DNA of 64,000 bases. It comes from Zeus faber (lineage: Eukaryota > Chordata > Actinopteri > Zeiformes > Zeidae). A program made the position numbers and the translations under genes. Location of the stretch: positions 31,458,177 through 31,522,176 of the forward strand of contig OY482848.1 of the NCBI GenBank assembly GCA_960531495.1, in the 5' to 3' direction. The notes under the pieces were generated by a model. That model had not been told where the DNA came from. It saw only the letters and a list, made by a program, of their open reading frames with translations, and did no database searches. Below are positions 42,676 through 54,108 of the stretch, piece by piece (position 1 is the first letter of the stretch; each line of letters begins with the position of its first letter).

Positions 42676-42924
42676 TCGCAGGAGGTTGGTGTCGAGGGTG
42701 GGGTGACTGTGTTTGAGATAATCACCCTCAAAGTTTTCCCCACAGTTGGTTTCATTCAGCCAGCTCCCAGAATGCAAATGGTTGGAGGACCAACAGAGGC
42801 ACATGGCTACTTGCCACATGGGCACTTGACACTCTGCTGAATGGTGACTTGACATCCGGCTGAATGGAGCAATCTCTGCATTGTTCTTGTGGTTTGATGG
42901 GATATTGAACAGCGTCATCGACAC
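42676..42924 (-). pseudogene. Unrecognised family C 3' ORF, proximal part
   Basis: A minus-strand frame, Met at 42924, runs to the solo LTR (AEIAPFSRMSSHHSAECQVPMW, GSWLNETNCGENFEGDYLKH). The reading continues beyond the LTR in 42192-41374 when the insertion and one target copy are disregarded. Contains an N-glycosylation site (NET) and several Cys/Trp. No family recognised. Confidence 0.35.
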
Positions 42925-43071
42925 ACAGCTTTAACAGCTTTGTTAAAATAAATAAGCTTTTATTTAACAGTAATAGTTAAAAAGTGCAGACAACAAAATG
43001 TAGTCTGTCAATAATATTATTTTTATTTTATTTTAATATTATATTTTTGTATATCCACCTCGGTGTGTCAT
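42925..43071. other. AT-rich spacer
   Basis: Short and strongly AT-rich (TTTTATTTTA runs). Nothing is seen. Confidence 0.5.
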
Positions 43072-43330
43072 CTAATATATAAATGTGCGTATGCCAAATA
43101 TTTTCAAAATTCTTGGAGTTATGTGGGCTAACCCCAACCCTACTCCAGCTACACATTGAGAGCCTGTTTGGGGCTGCCTCTTTTCATTTTCTTTTTTCCC
43201 CTGGCTGCATTTGCAGATGAACTTGAGAATCTTGTTCATTGCTACTTGTTCATAATCTGCATCACCAACCTCAATGGACTTCATCATGTCATCAACTTCT
43301 TCTGTTGAAACAACAATGGGCGTATCTGTC
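43072..43330 (-). pseudogene. Unrecognised minus-strand frame
   Basis: The minus-strand reading from about 43330 goes PPEETDTPIVVSTEEVDDMMKSIEVGDADYEQVAMNKILKF, then a Lys-rich stretch, ending 43072. The acidic, helical composition and the GPPEET start look coding-like, and a stop lies just upstream. It could be one exon or a transposon-protein tail; I cannot name it. Confidence 0.25.
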
Positions 43331-43348
43331 TCCTCCGGTGGTCCTTAA

Positions 43349-43490
43349 TCAAACTTGGCTTTGAAAATACATTGAGATTTAAAAAAAAACACAATGGAAC
43401 ACCAATCTGGAAAAATCAAATTTTCCTTCTAGAAAGATTTTTTTTCCAACTTATTTGGCAGCTCATGGCGATTTTAGAAAAATTACAAGT
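43349..43490 (+). repeat. Dispersed repeat, partner of 25490-25612
   Basis: Matches the minus strand of 25490-25612 over about 120 bp, with A-run length differences. No frame and no terminal inverted repeat seen. Confidence 0.7.
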
Positions 43491-45029
43491 TGGGTATTCC
43501 TCCGGTGGGTCACAAATTATCACAATGTCTAATATGTAGGGGATAATGTCCATAGAATATCGATTAGGCTACAAAATAACCAACAGTGTGCAAATCATGC
43601 AGGGTTTTCATATTCTCAGAATGCATTTCTCGAATGTTGCCTGAACATAATCCCATCTACACAGTACATTAATTAAGTAAAGAGAAAAGTGTTAAACACT
43701 AACTGGACGATTGGATCACTACTGGTTTACATGATGTAATTTGTGTGTGGCTTTTTTCAACAGAAGATGGACCTAACCGCATTGGTCTCCTGGTCAGCAC
43801 TTATGCGGGGACAGTCACAGATCACACCATGTGATCATCCTTGCATTCCCATCATCGCTAATGGCAGGAAATGAAATGAAATGAAACTCAGTCGAGCTTA
43901 CCTTCACCAGGATTCCATTAAGAAAAACATGTCAATTATCACTAAACAATATATTAACCATGACAGGGAGTCAGCTCAATAAAGTCCATCATGAGGTGTT
44001 TGAAAGGCGCACTTGGAATAGAATGCAGAAAACTGGAGGTGGAAATGCCTCTTCCTGCATTATTCTAAGCACAGTCATTATGTTAACTTCATTCTCTAAC
44101 TCTCCCTCCTTTTGGACAAATGGTACTTACCATATGTCAAACAAACAAAGCAATTAAAAACTAGCGGGGGAGATACAGTTCCGCCTGCGGATCATACAGT
44201 ACCACATGGCTCTGCCACAACAAAAGTTCAGTGCAGAATGCCTGTGTCCTCATCTGAGGAGGAAACAACCATTATTAGACAAGAGCAATATCAGGTACGG
44301 TGACTTTGTTGACTGCTTTGGCTCCAACATTTCCTGTAGAGATGGGGTCAAGTACATTAATGTAAATAACACAAATAGGAAGATCAGAATGGGAGGGTTA
44401 TGACATCCAAACATTAAATGGATGTTCTGTATATCTCATTAATCAGCTACACTGCACCGTATCACATTGGCCTGTACACATTCATGGAAAATAACATAAA
44501 AGACAGTTTACAGCAGATAGAAATACAAACGATTGTACAAAATAGACAACTACTGTTTTACACAAAAAACAGATAACAGAGAAAACGAAAACTCTCCTCA
44601 TAGTTGTATTCATCGTATAAATCATCGTAGTCTAACTTTTCAAGAGCTCCAGTGGAAAGATCTGGGCAGGGGAAAGCCATAATCGCTGCCACAACGACTA
44701 TCGCTGTAAGAGGGAGGAAAAATAGCTGGAGTAGGAGCGGTGCACCACTTCAAAGTGACAAGAGCGAAGTGAAAGTTGCACATGTTGATGATGGACAGGT
44801 GTTGCCGGAGAGAAATGAGCTGATTTACTCTGTAGCAAGATAAAGGCTACAACATGTAATCAACCCAATAACCCCGGCATTAAGTTTCCGAGCATAGCAT
44901 GCAACAAGACGTAATTCATCTCCATAAGACAACACAGCTAACATGACGACCCATCTTCCTCATCCACAGTTAAAGTAATCCAGCAAACCCAACGTGGAGC
45001 TGGTGCAAAAGCTTGTTTAAAAGCAACAA
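43491..45029. other. Unassigned interior of the family C (-) element
   Basis: Short frames only. A plus-strand stretch at 43960-44157 begins with a hydrophobic segment (CIILSTVIMLTSFSNS) and another at 44652-44843 has IIAATTTIAVRGRKN. Neither links to a family. The codon content is not persuasive. Confidence 0.35.
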
Positions 45030-46090
45030 AAACTTTCTCCTGGCTAATGGCTGGGCAAACGTAGCCTCATTCCATGATCCCAAAATAACAATTACCACAA
45101 CATCCCAGAAAGGCCATGACAGGGTGTGACCATGAGGAGAAAAGAAATAATAAAATAAATGTCATGGCTCAAACAGGGAACGTTCTTTTGTGCAAGCTAG
45201 GGTTATCAGGAAAAAAGAAGCTATGTGCCCATCTTGTTGTCAGTATTTTAGGAAGTCCTGTGTATCCATGACACAAGCAGATTAATAAACTATGAACATT
45301 CAAATTAATGTGCTGCCATTAATAAACTCAAAATCAGCCAAAATTAATTTCCTTAATGTGGCAGAAAACTTCAACAATAAGTTAAGCAACCCAAGAGGGT
45401 AAGGAAAAATAAATACTAAAACATTTCAAAATTTAGCGTTCAATACTATATTCATAATTTATTAATATAATTTGTACTTATACCCTTAAAAGGTACAACT
45501 AATGACTGCAAACAATAAGCCTGAGATCTCAGGAGTCATCAAGCTAATAGAAGCCCAACCGGCGTTGATCAATAACATTTGATCAACTATCCATTATCTC
45601 ATGGTCAATTTGTGTCACCTAACTTCTAAAAAAATCACATGAATTATGTGTTAAGCTTTGAACTGCTAGTCTTACCTCTTGACCAGGGAATATTCAACTA
45701 GTCACATCATTCTGCAGTCTGATTAGAGAAAAATTCATAGGTTATTTGGCATTTCCAATCAAGTCTACTCCTTTACTTAAAAAATATACGTGACAATAAC
45801 ATAGCCAGCATTCAAATTGAGACCATCTAAAACCCCAGAAGGAATATTAACATAGTAAACACAATCAATGAAGCAATCACTTTCGTCTATAATCTGTGCC
45901 TAATTCTGTTTCAACTTAAGGATTTAATTTAACTATTCAAACCATTTCCGAAAATTTTTAAAATTATTTAATTTGCCAATGCTCTTACTACAATGTTGTT
46001 TTTCTTAGAGAACATCCGACTACACACACCTATTACATACTATCAGGATAGACAGACTGATAAAACAACAGCTGCGAACACACACAAAAG
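45030..46090 (+). repeat. Dispersed repeat, copy 2 (partner at 3215-4145)
   Basis: Same anchors, same order and same orientation as copy 1. Copy 2 has about 130 bp extra near 45905-46030. Noncoding. Confidence 0.65.
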
Positions 46091-46189
46091 CAACCCCTCA
46101 AAAAGATATAATTTCCAGCAGGACTTGAGGGGATCAATCATCCCACAGCTCAGTGGCACTGTTTTGCCTCCACCTGCCTCCTCTTTCTC

Positions 46190-46603
46190 ATTCCCTGGCC
46201 CTGAACACACCTCCACAGTTAGCCAAACGAATCCTTCTAGCCTACACAAGACAAACCACACACTAACCGATTATAGCAACATTCAGAAGAGGATGACTCA
46301 TACTTTCCACATCATGCCCATAGATAATCCGCATCAGCCTCTGTTAAAGTACCTTTTTCTGGTTAAATTTATAATTACAGTAATTTTTAACTAGGTCAAT
46401 ATTTTATGTTCTTGGAGAAGAGACTTTTCCGATACCTGCAACCTAGGTGGAGACCTGCAGTCAGACACAAACTGAATTTGCAGAGAAAAGGCTCATCTTA
46501 TCTTCAAATTTTGTGGCCAGTAGTCTCTGAGGTGCAGGTTGGTCCTTCCCAGGTCTTCAGTCTTGGTCCTAGTCGTCGTTCTCTCCTGGCTGGCTCACCA
46601 TTT
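46190..46603 (-). other. Family C (-) leader
   Basis: The reverse complement matches 27507-27915 ('ggaaaagtctcttctcc', 'taaaaattactgtaattataaattta', 'tataatcggttagtgtgtggtttgtcttgtgta'). Similarity ends near 46190. Confidence 0.65.
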
Positions 46604-47265
46604 TGTCTCGACGAAAGAGGTCCAGACCTGGGCCAGTGACACTCTGGATCTCTCGATGATGTTTCTATCTGTTCTGGCTTCAAAAAACTTGGAAGAAAGA
46701 ACACTGGAACCGAGCAGAGTCTGATGCGAAAATGTTAATTGTGTATCTGAGCGTCAAGTACAGCAATAAACAGTGAGAGGGACTCCAGAGCTCAACTAAC
46801 TAAACGATCCTTTGGACTTCCTTATATACCCGAGATGTACTGCTCTCCAATTACATGTACTGCCCGGGAACCAATCAGAGTCTTGTTACTAGGGATTTTC
46901 TCTTTTTTTGGGTGGTTTCCAAATAACCAATCACAGGCTTTGTGGTGTGTGAACCAATCACAGCCCTGTTACCAGGGATTTTCTCATTTTTTTGGGGTGG
47001 TTTTCCAAACACTCTTTGTTGGGTGTGAACCAATCACAGCCCTGTTACCAGTCAGCCTCTCCTTTCCTGAAAGAAAGTTTTTTCTATGGTTCTTGGAACG
47101 TCCGTGCCACATATGGGCATATGACTTTGGCCTGTTTCTTTGTCTCAACTGAATTTCTTTTTATGTGGGGATTAACACAACAAAGAGATCCTTATCTGTA
47201 TTTTAGGGACATGCCCATTGAGTCCTTTATCGTACCTTTCCTCTAATTTGTACCCATAAAGCGGT
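46604..47265 (-). repeat. Family C ERV 5' LTR, second copy
   Basis: The reverse complement follows the 26903-27506 LTR: 'gatagaaacatcat.gagagatccag', 'tttattgctgtacttgacgct', several 'ctgtgattggtt' repeats and 'catatgtgg'. The upstream end is approximate. With 41049-41373 it brackets a family C provirus on the minus strand. Confidence 0.65.
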
Positions 47266-47309
47266 ATCTACAGGTTTTTAATAATAATACTTAATATTAA
47301 TAATGCTTG

Positions 47310-47612
47310 TTAATACTATCAACAATAAACCACAGAGCTTTTAAAAAATATCAGCAATAAACCACCGAGCTTTTCAAAAAACATCAGCAATAAACCACAA
47401 AGCTTCCAAAAATACCACCAGCAATGTATCACAGAGGTTACATTAATATTATCAGCAATTTAGCATGCCACAAAAGCTTTTAAAAACCTTATTAGCAATT
47501 TTTAGGAAATCACAAAGCCTTCAAAAACCTTTATCAACAACCCGGTATATCATAAAAGCTGTCAAAAGTGTTATTAGCAATTTTAGTAAATTACAAAGCT
47601 GTTAAATATCCA
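47310..47612 (-). repeat. Minisatellite, about eight units of 32-42 bp
   Basis: On the plus strand, units read AATAAACCACAGAGCTTTTAAAAAATATCAGC and variants; the later units are longer and diverged. The first three are nearly identical. The array lies just upstream (minus direction) of the family C LTR. A shorter inverted block is at 2325-2515. Confidence 0.75.
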
Positions 47613-47665
47613 AAGGTATAGGAACCCTGTGTCAGAGTGTGACACTGAGTATCAGAATCTGTTCT

Positions 47666-47940
47666 GTCATGAATCCTCCCTGGTTTCAGTGTTTATATTT
47701 GTTTCCATGTTTTATTTTCATCTCGTCATTTCCTCATGCCAAGTCTCTAACCTCCATGTCATCTCAGATCTAACCACTCTCTTTTGCTTTGCTGTCACTC
47801 TCTTTCCTTCACCTGGTTTTCCCCCACTTGTCACTCATGCCCTTTAATTCCCTCAATATAAATACCAGTCTACTTCCCTTTGTTCTCTGCCAGATTGTCT
47901 TTTGCTACTAGATCACTATATTTCACTGTTATTAATGCCT
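47666..47940 (+). repeat. Partial gypsy-type LTR
   Basis: Begins TGTCATGAATCCTCCCTGG and has CAATATAAATACC (47857), like fish gypsy LTR U3 regions. The 3' half is missing. Family recognition is approximate. Confidence 0.35.
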
Positions 47941-47977
47941 TGGTAGTTTGAGAAACGTTAAAAGGACAAGTTGAAAC

Positions 47978-48509
47978 TGTTAGGCCCAGCACCACTAGAG
48001 GCCGCTCTTGCCCCATCCTCAGCTCCCCCCTTGAGCCAATTGCACATACCTGGGATCAATTACCTGCATCACTCCACGCAGTATTTAGTTTCCAGCTTCC
48101 CAGTCATTCTTTGCTAGATCGTCAACTAGCTTACCCGAGTTGAACAGCTACTGGTGCCATTCCAAGTTCCGAGTGCTTGTTTCTAGTCTATGTCTCTTTG
48201 TTTCGTCTTCCCCTTACCTGCTTGTTGACCCAGTCTGTCCGTCCATCTCCAGCCAGCCCGATTTACCTGCTTGTCTCCGCTCGTCGATCAAGGCTGTCCG
48301 TCCTTCTCCATCTAGCCCGGTTCCCCGTCTCTCCACCCGGATCCTGGACCCCTCCTCCCTGTCATCATCATCCCTGCCCAGCCCTGCTCTATCCCTACCT
48401 GACTGGGCCCGCCCGGCCAGCTCCACCTTGTGGGCTAATAAACATCCTTTGTCTGCCTCCCGTCTCCCAGTGTTGTGCGTTTGGGTCTCTCCTAGCCCTG
48501 GTCATGACA
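47978..48509 (+). repeat. Ty3/gypsy solo LTR
   Basis: TGTTAGGCCCAGC...GTCATGACA, 532 bp, homologous to the inverted copy at 32292-32698. GCTAATAAACATCC (about 48432) is the poly-A signal. AAAC flanks both ends if the LTR ends one base later. It is longer than the other copy by an internal segment near 48250-48400. Confidence 0.8.
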
Positions 48510-50961
48510 CAAACAGGCTGTCAACCCAGGCTTTACTATTTTGAAACAGACCGCTCTTCTGCGATGTAGTTCTACGGCTTCCTTTAGGGGTTACTGTACT
48601 GCATTTATCTCATTTGTAGAAGTCCACTTTGCAGAGGTGAATAAATGTGGTAGAGATGTAGCAGACTCGCTAATGGAATGCAGCCAACATGTTACCTGTT
48701 GCATGATACATTTCTGCGACAAAGTCAAAAGGGAGAGATCACGTTACAACACCTATATTTTATAACACCCAAATTATGTGGAAGATATAGTGATTATTAG
48801 CGATGTCTATTAACCCACCGGCAAGTAGGAGGTAATGTCTTGCACAGACATGTCAAAGTGTATCATCAGATGAATGTGTCAAATTAACAGATGAACAGTG
48901 AGATGAATCAAATGAACAAATGAATTTGTCACAACACTTGTAATGCGTGTTTACGATGAATGTACAATGATAGCTTGGCTAAATTGTCACAGTGAAGCCA
49001 AGCTTCTATGAAAAGCACGCTTCAAATGCACAGCTGACTTAGGAGACAGACGTAAGATTTACTTTGACGTATTCATATCCACAGTTGCAGAAAGAGAAGA
49101 GAAGGGACAGAGGGGTGTCTGGTTTCACGTGGTGGGCGGAGGCGTGAAAAGTCTGGTCTGAGGATTTCTGCCTGTATACTGAAGCCCAGACAAAGACTTG
49201 GGGGTTGATAGATATTTGACAAAGTGTTCATCTGGAGTCATCAGGGTCAAGGCTGATCCGTGGCTCCTCTTCTCTTCTCAGTTCTTTCTGCCTTTGTCGC
49301 TTGAGTAACCAAGTAGCTTTTCAGCCATTCATGGGACGGGTGGATGTCTAAAAATGACGTTTTATGTCACACTTTGATAGCTTTGCCACTTCCAATTGTG
49401 TAGGTCTCCAAATCGGGCCAAATCAAGATAATTTAATTTCCCAGCAATCCAATCAAATCGGGCTTAACCATCTATTTCAGAATAGAATAAGAGAAAGTTA
49501 AGTGTCTTAGCTGTTCTCTGCCATTTAGCAGCCTCTGAAAGGTTAGTACAAAGTTGTTTAGAGTGTCTAGTTTTAAAGGGTAAAGACCACAATCTTTACC
49601 AGATCCATCTACATTAACATCACTTCATGCACAGACTGGCTTGTCGAATAGCCAAAGTATCCACTATTACGACTGTGGGTTTCATAATTTTCGATCTTTA
49701 TATGCTATTTCAGCAATGTGGCTAGCTGATGGTGACATGGGACCAACTTCAGACGTGTTGTGAATCATAGACAGAATACCTGCCCCTATGTGGACACTGT
49801 ATTTAAAGACGTGCCAAGAGTATGTACAGTATACACAATTATCATGGGTGGACATTTTGAGAATAATCGACTAAGTGGCATTTTTATAGCCCCATGCTCC
49901 AACCCTTTCAGCTACAAGGGACTGGCAACGGACTGGAACCGGTACTGCACTGAACCTAGATCAGGGTTTGGGATTTAGCATGGATCCCTTTGGCATTGTT
50001 GCGGACATTTGATCTGTTTTTAAATGTAAAGGAAGAATAACAAATTGGATGTCATTCAAAGGAAGTAGCTACAAGTCACTGAGATCGACCGTCTCAGCTT
50101 AGAGCTCCTTCTATCTGGGTCTTCACTGCTGCAACAAGTCCTAAGGCCAGATTTCTTGCTCTTCAAGAGGCCTGTGTACAGCTTGTTAGGCTTGTGGAAT
50201 GGCATGTGAAACAAGCAGAGCTTTAGAACGAGCAGCTCCTGCTGCATATGGCTTGCATTTACATTTTCAACCCACAGATTCCGAGAACCCGCCGGCTGAG
50301 CTTGCAGAGGGCAGAGCTGCTGATGATGGCGAGGCAAATTCAAGTTAGAGCAAGTATACCTACAGTAAATTTAGGTCCTGTGTCAATCTGATTTTAAAGT
50401 AGGCTCCTGAAGAATTAATTGAACGCCCTTGAAAACAGCCCAGTTAAAGATGAAAGATGAAAACACAAATCTTTATGTTGGGCTCATGTAAAAGAATGTT
50501 TCAGGGTTTCAGTTAATTGGCTAAAAGAATTGAAGATAGGTGGAAAGAATTTTTCAGAGGTGCTTCAATCCAAGATTAATACTGGGAATACACTTTGTTT
50601 CCTCGAAATTATTTTCCAGTTTGGGGAGAAATTTGGTCTTTGTCTGTCTTACCCTGATTCAGACGAGAAGGTCAATACCAATTTCATTCCCATGTGGCCA
50701 ATACAGAGACAGCGGTGTGTGGCGTGTTAACTGTGTTAGTTCAATACAAGGGTGCAGAGCGAATCAACTAGCCTACTGTAGCTTGTGTGGAATTGGGGAA
50801 ATACACCTTCAAGCATCGCAAAAGCTTAGATTTTTATTGAAGAAAGCAGATACATTTTTTTTTAATGTATCTGGTATCTTGGACATCGAGCTGTTTGTTT
50901 CTCGTGCCATGTCTTTTACTATATAACCGTCTGGAAGAGTTGTCAGTTTGTCTCTCTATAC
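48510..50961. other. No gene seen
   Basis: About 2.4 kb of mixed-composition sequence. The longest frames (49760-49978 +, 50343-50056 -, 50540-50926 +) show no known motif and no splice-flanked conservation that I can recognise. Possibly unique intergenic DNA. Confidence 0.45.
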
Positions 50962-52194
50962 CAGGGGATCGGCAACCTTTACTATCAAAAGGTTTGATAG
51001 TACACCATTTTTGAGCAAAAAAAAAAAAAAAGAATCTGTCTGGAGCCACAAAACAGCCTGTAGCCTTATAATATAGGTAACCCAGCCTAAACATCTAAAT
51101 GAGCTAATCAACATAATGTTAATCGAGCATTAAATAGTATGTTTTTTTTTAAATAAATGCAGTCAAGCGCAAATGATTGGCAGGACACTGAAGAGACGTC
51201 TCAGGTGCAGTGGTTTAGGTTTTTTTTGAACATGGGGGGGGGGCACATTAAGCGGGGGATCTGGGCATCCTCCCTCATAAAATGTTGAGCGTGAAACACT
51301 TCATTTCATAATCTTTTATGCACCAATATATGCCTTTACTGCATCAATTTATGTTGGAAATGTTCTTAAAATTCTACTAAAGTCCATTATTTTGCTCTGC
51401 TTTCCACCGCAGTTCCAAAATGGCACTCTTTCTATCATCCTCAGCTGAATACTTTTCAATAAATGCAGTGTCTATGTTCTGGAAATGTCTTTCAATATTA
51501 CATTTTTTGTTTGATAATTTCTCACCGCAGATTAAGCATAGCGGTAAGCGAACAGTGTTGGTGGTGAAAGCAAACAAATTGGTCCGCGCACTTTTAAATT
51601 CTTTATTTTCCTCCGAGACTTTTCTTTTTGGGGATTTGGAATGCATAGCTACTGTATTGCTGTGAAATAGTTCCAAATATGAGGATAAATAATATGGCTG
51701 TACAGTCAGAGCTGCAGTCTACTTAAAGCGTTCCCGGAGAGCATTTGCTGCTACTATCCAGTATCCAATCCTAGCTGTCTGCTCTCCCATTGGCTGGAAT
51801 GTCTGCATTTGGCAAGTAAGGAGCTGAATACTTGATTTTTGATTTTGTTTGTCCTCAACATGTGAGGACCCCGCCTCGTCACGTTCCCGTGGTGTGCATA
51901 CAAACAGCTGCGTTTAATCAAAGCTGGAACTCGGAAAACTTGAACCCCTTATGCACAATGTAGTTGACTGAAATATATTTTAAAAAGAATGTATACGCTG
52001 TATAGGCTACACATTTTTACAACTGAAGAAGGAAATTATCACTTTAGGCCTACAACAATGATAAATGAAAATTAAAAGGTTGAAAAATGACCGTTATTCA
52101 TATCCATATAATTTCTTGTCAAAGCCACAGGAAGCCACTGGGGTGGGGCTAAAGAGCTGCATGCTGCATGGGAGCCGCAGGTTGCCGACCCCTG
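50962..52194. mobile_element. hAT element (1233 bp), internally deleted
   Basis: Ends CAGGGGATCGGCAACC / GGTTGCCGACCCCTG with a perfect 8-bp target duplication CTCTATAC (50954-50961 and 52195-52202). The ends differ from those of the 36430 element, so it is another hAT family. It carries only an N-terminal transposase piece on the minus strand. Confidence 0.9.
51377..51676 (-). pseudogene. BED-finger N-terminus of a hAT transposase
   Basis: A 99-codon frame: a basic start (SPKRKVSEENKEFKSA), then LCLICGEKLSNKKCNIERHFQNID, a C-X2-C...H-type BED finger, then AEDDRKSAILELRWK. It would bind the element ends. The catalytic domain is absent. The frame is intact, so a short peptide could in principle be made. 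Confidence 0.65.
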
Positions 52195-52202
52195 CTCTAT
52201 AC

Positions 52203-53784
52203 CAACGTCCAAACGCAGAAGCCTCCTAGATATTTATTTTTGAATTGTCTGTTTAAATGTTTCGATTATCTTTTTCTCACATACACACAGAAAGGTTTAC
52301 TCATCAGACCACCTTAACATTAGCTTCCACATGATTTATTGGATTTTATGTCTAATTGACTTTTCTTTTGGCGTCAATCGTAATATAAACAATAAAAAAT
52401 ATAACTGAAAATGCACATCATACAATTGATCATATATACATGTGTGTGTGTATGTATGTATGTTTGTGTATATATGTGTATACTGTGTTTTTACAGGGGT
52501 AAACATGGCAATTACATACTTTTAAACCAGTCCGTTGTTCATATACATATCCATACAGATATTCTTTTTCTGAAGTATACATCAGGACACACATGAAGAG
52601 GAGGGCTTCAGGCACTTCTTATGTTGAACGTCTGGAACGAGCATGGCAGCCACCACACCAGACAGGTCCTGTTCTCGCCCATGGATAAAAAAAGAAAAGG
52701 GAGACCATTTTCGATTTGCCGGCAGATTTGCAGCAGTAGTGTGTTTGCCGCCATATTGCCTACCGCAACTCACAGGTGCTGGGAATTTCCACACCAACCA
52801 TCTCTGTCATGCCGCCACGATGCGATCCTGGAAAGTCTGAGATGCCGAGCGTCAGGGATGCATACCAGGGTGAAGATCTGAGCATGCCCCCCTATTTAAG
52901 CATCTAATATCGATGACCGTATCAAACGTGACCTTGATTTGAAACTTTTTGAGCACATACACCGGAAAAAAAGAGCGGTTGTATCAACTTCGAAACAAAA
53001 CTGCTTCAATTTGTAAATTCTATATACTGTATTTGTTTTGAGGTTTTCTCAGCTAAAAATTGAGAAATTAGAGTGAGAATTCCTGAGATAACCAAAACAT
53101 TTATTAAGTATATATAGGTATAACAAAACTTGACTTAACAGCCAATCATTGTTAGGAGCACAAACATGGCCACCCTTTCAGTATTTATATCGCAATCGCA
53201 AGATGAAGTTGGATTGCATAAAATCTCTGAATAATTCTTAAAATAGAGATTAATATATATTTTTTAAATGTATTTTGTCATTTAATTGGTCGTTTAATAG
53301 TAATAAAAAAAAAAAAAAGAAGAAAAAAGGGATCCACCATAGAAGGCAAAAACAAAACAAAAATATATATCTTTCTTTGTATTCTTAGAACAAAACACTT
53401 CAATATCCAATAAAATACGTGTTTTTCCGCTAGGCTGGATTGTATGTTTTAGCAAGGAAAATATATATATATATATATTTATTTATTTTTTCACTCAAAA
53501 TGGCAGATGTTGACGTCGATGGCCAAGAGAGAAGGCATCCAGTCACAAGGCTTGTTTTCCCCCATTTTATCTAACACAATGTACCCACTATTGTTTTTTG
53601 TTTGTTTGTTTTTTCATGAAAAGTGGATATTTAAAATAAAAAGCAGATCTGATCAATTACAGATCTACTTGATTGAGATAAGAATAAAAATAGCTTTTGA
53701 GCGATAAAATCAATATCTTTGGCTCTCTGATGCTTATCTCTTGCACTGGCACCCTATGTTTTCATGTTTTTTTTGGAAATTATG
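52203..53784. other. No gene seen
   Basis: AT-rich. Microsatellite-like TGTGTGTATGTATG at 52440-52462 and (AT)n at 53461-53478. Frames at 52582-52881 lack motifs. Confidence 0.45.
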
Positions 53785-54029
53785 AGATAAGATAAGGTAA
53801 GATAAGATAAGATGAGATAAACCATTATTAGTCCCCCACTGGGAAATTTTACATTGTTCCAGCAGCAAAGAGGGGATAGCACTATAAGCAATATAAAATA
53901 TATATATATATATTAAAAAAAAAACATAAATAGGAACCAGAGTACTAAGTGTATTGCACATATCTTGACACATTGCATATCAGGGATTGTACTTTTTTTT
54001 TTATTATGAAAAATTGCACTTGGATTTTC

Positions 54030-54032
<3 letters not shown>

Positions 54033-54107
<75 letters not shown>
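54033..54107 (+). repeat. (TG)n microsatellite, about 37 units
   Basis: An uninterrupted (TG) run in the Rex1 3' UTR, right after its stop codon (minus strand). Frames across it are artefacts. Confidence 0.95.
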
Positions 54108-54108
54108 T

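Noticed and set aside
44652..44843. Frame with IIAATTTIAV and a terminal ELIYSVAR read as an immune-receptor tail
   Set aside because: There is no extracellular domain, splice context or further motif, and the region lies inside a family C provirus.
3215..46090. The direct repeats at 3.2-4.1 kb and 45.0-46.1 kb as LTRs of one giant element
   Set aside because: They differ strongly, lack TG...CA ends or a target duplication, and the interval holds unrelated nested elements in both orientations.
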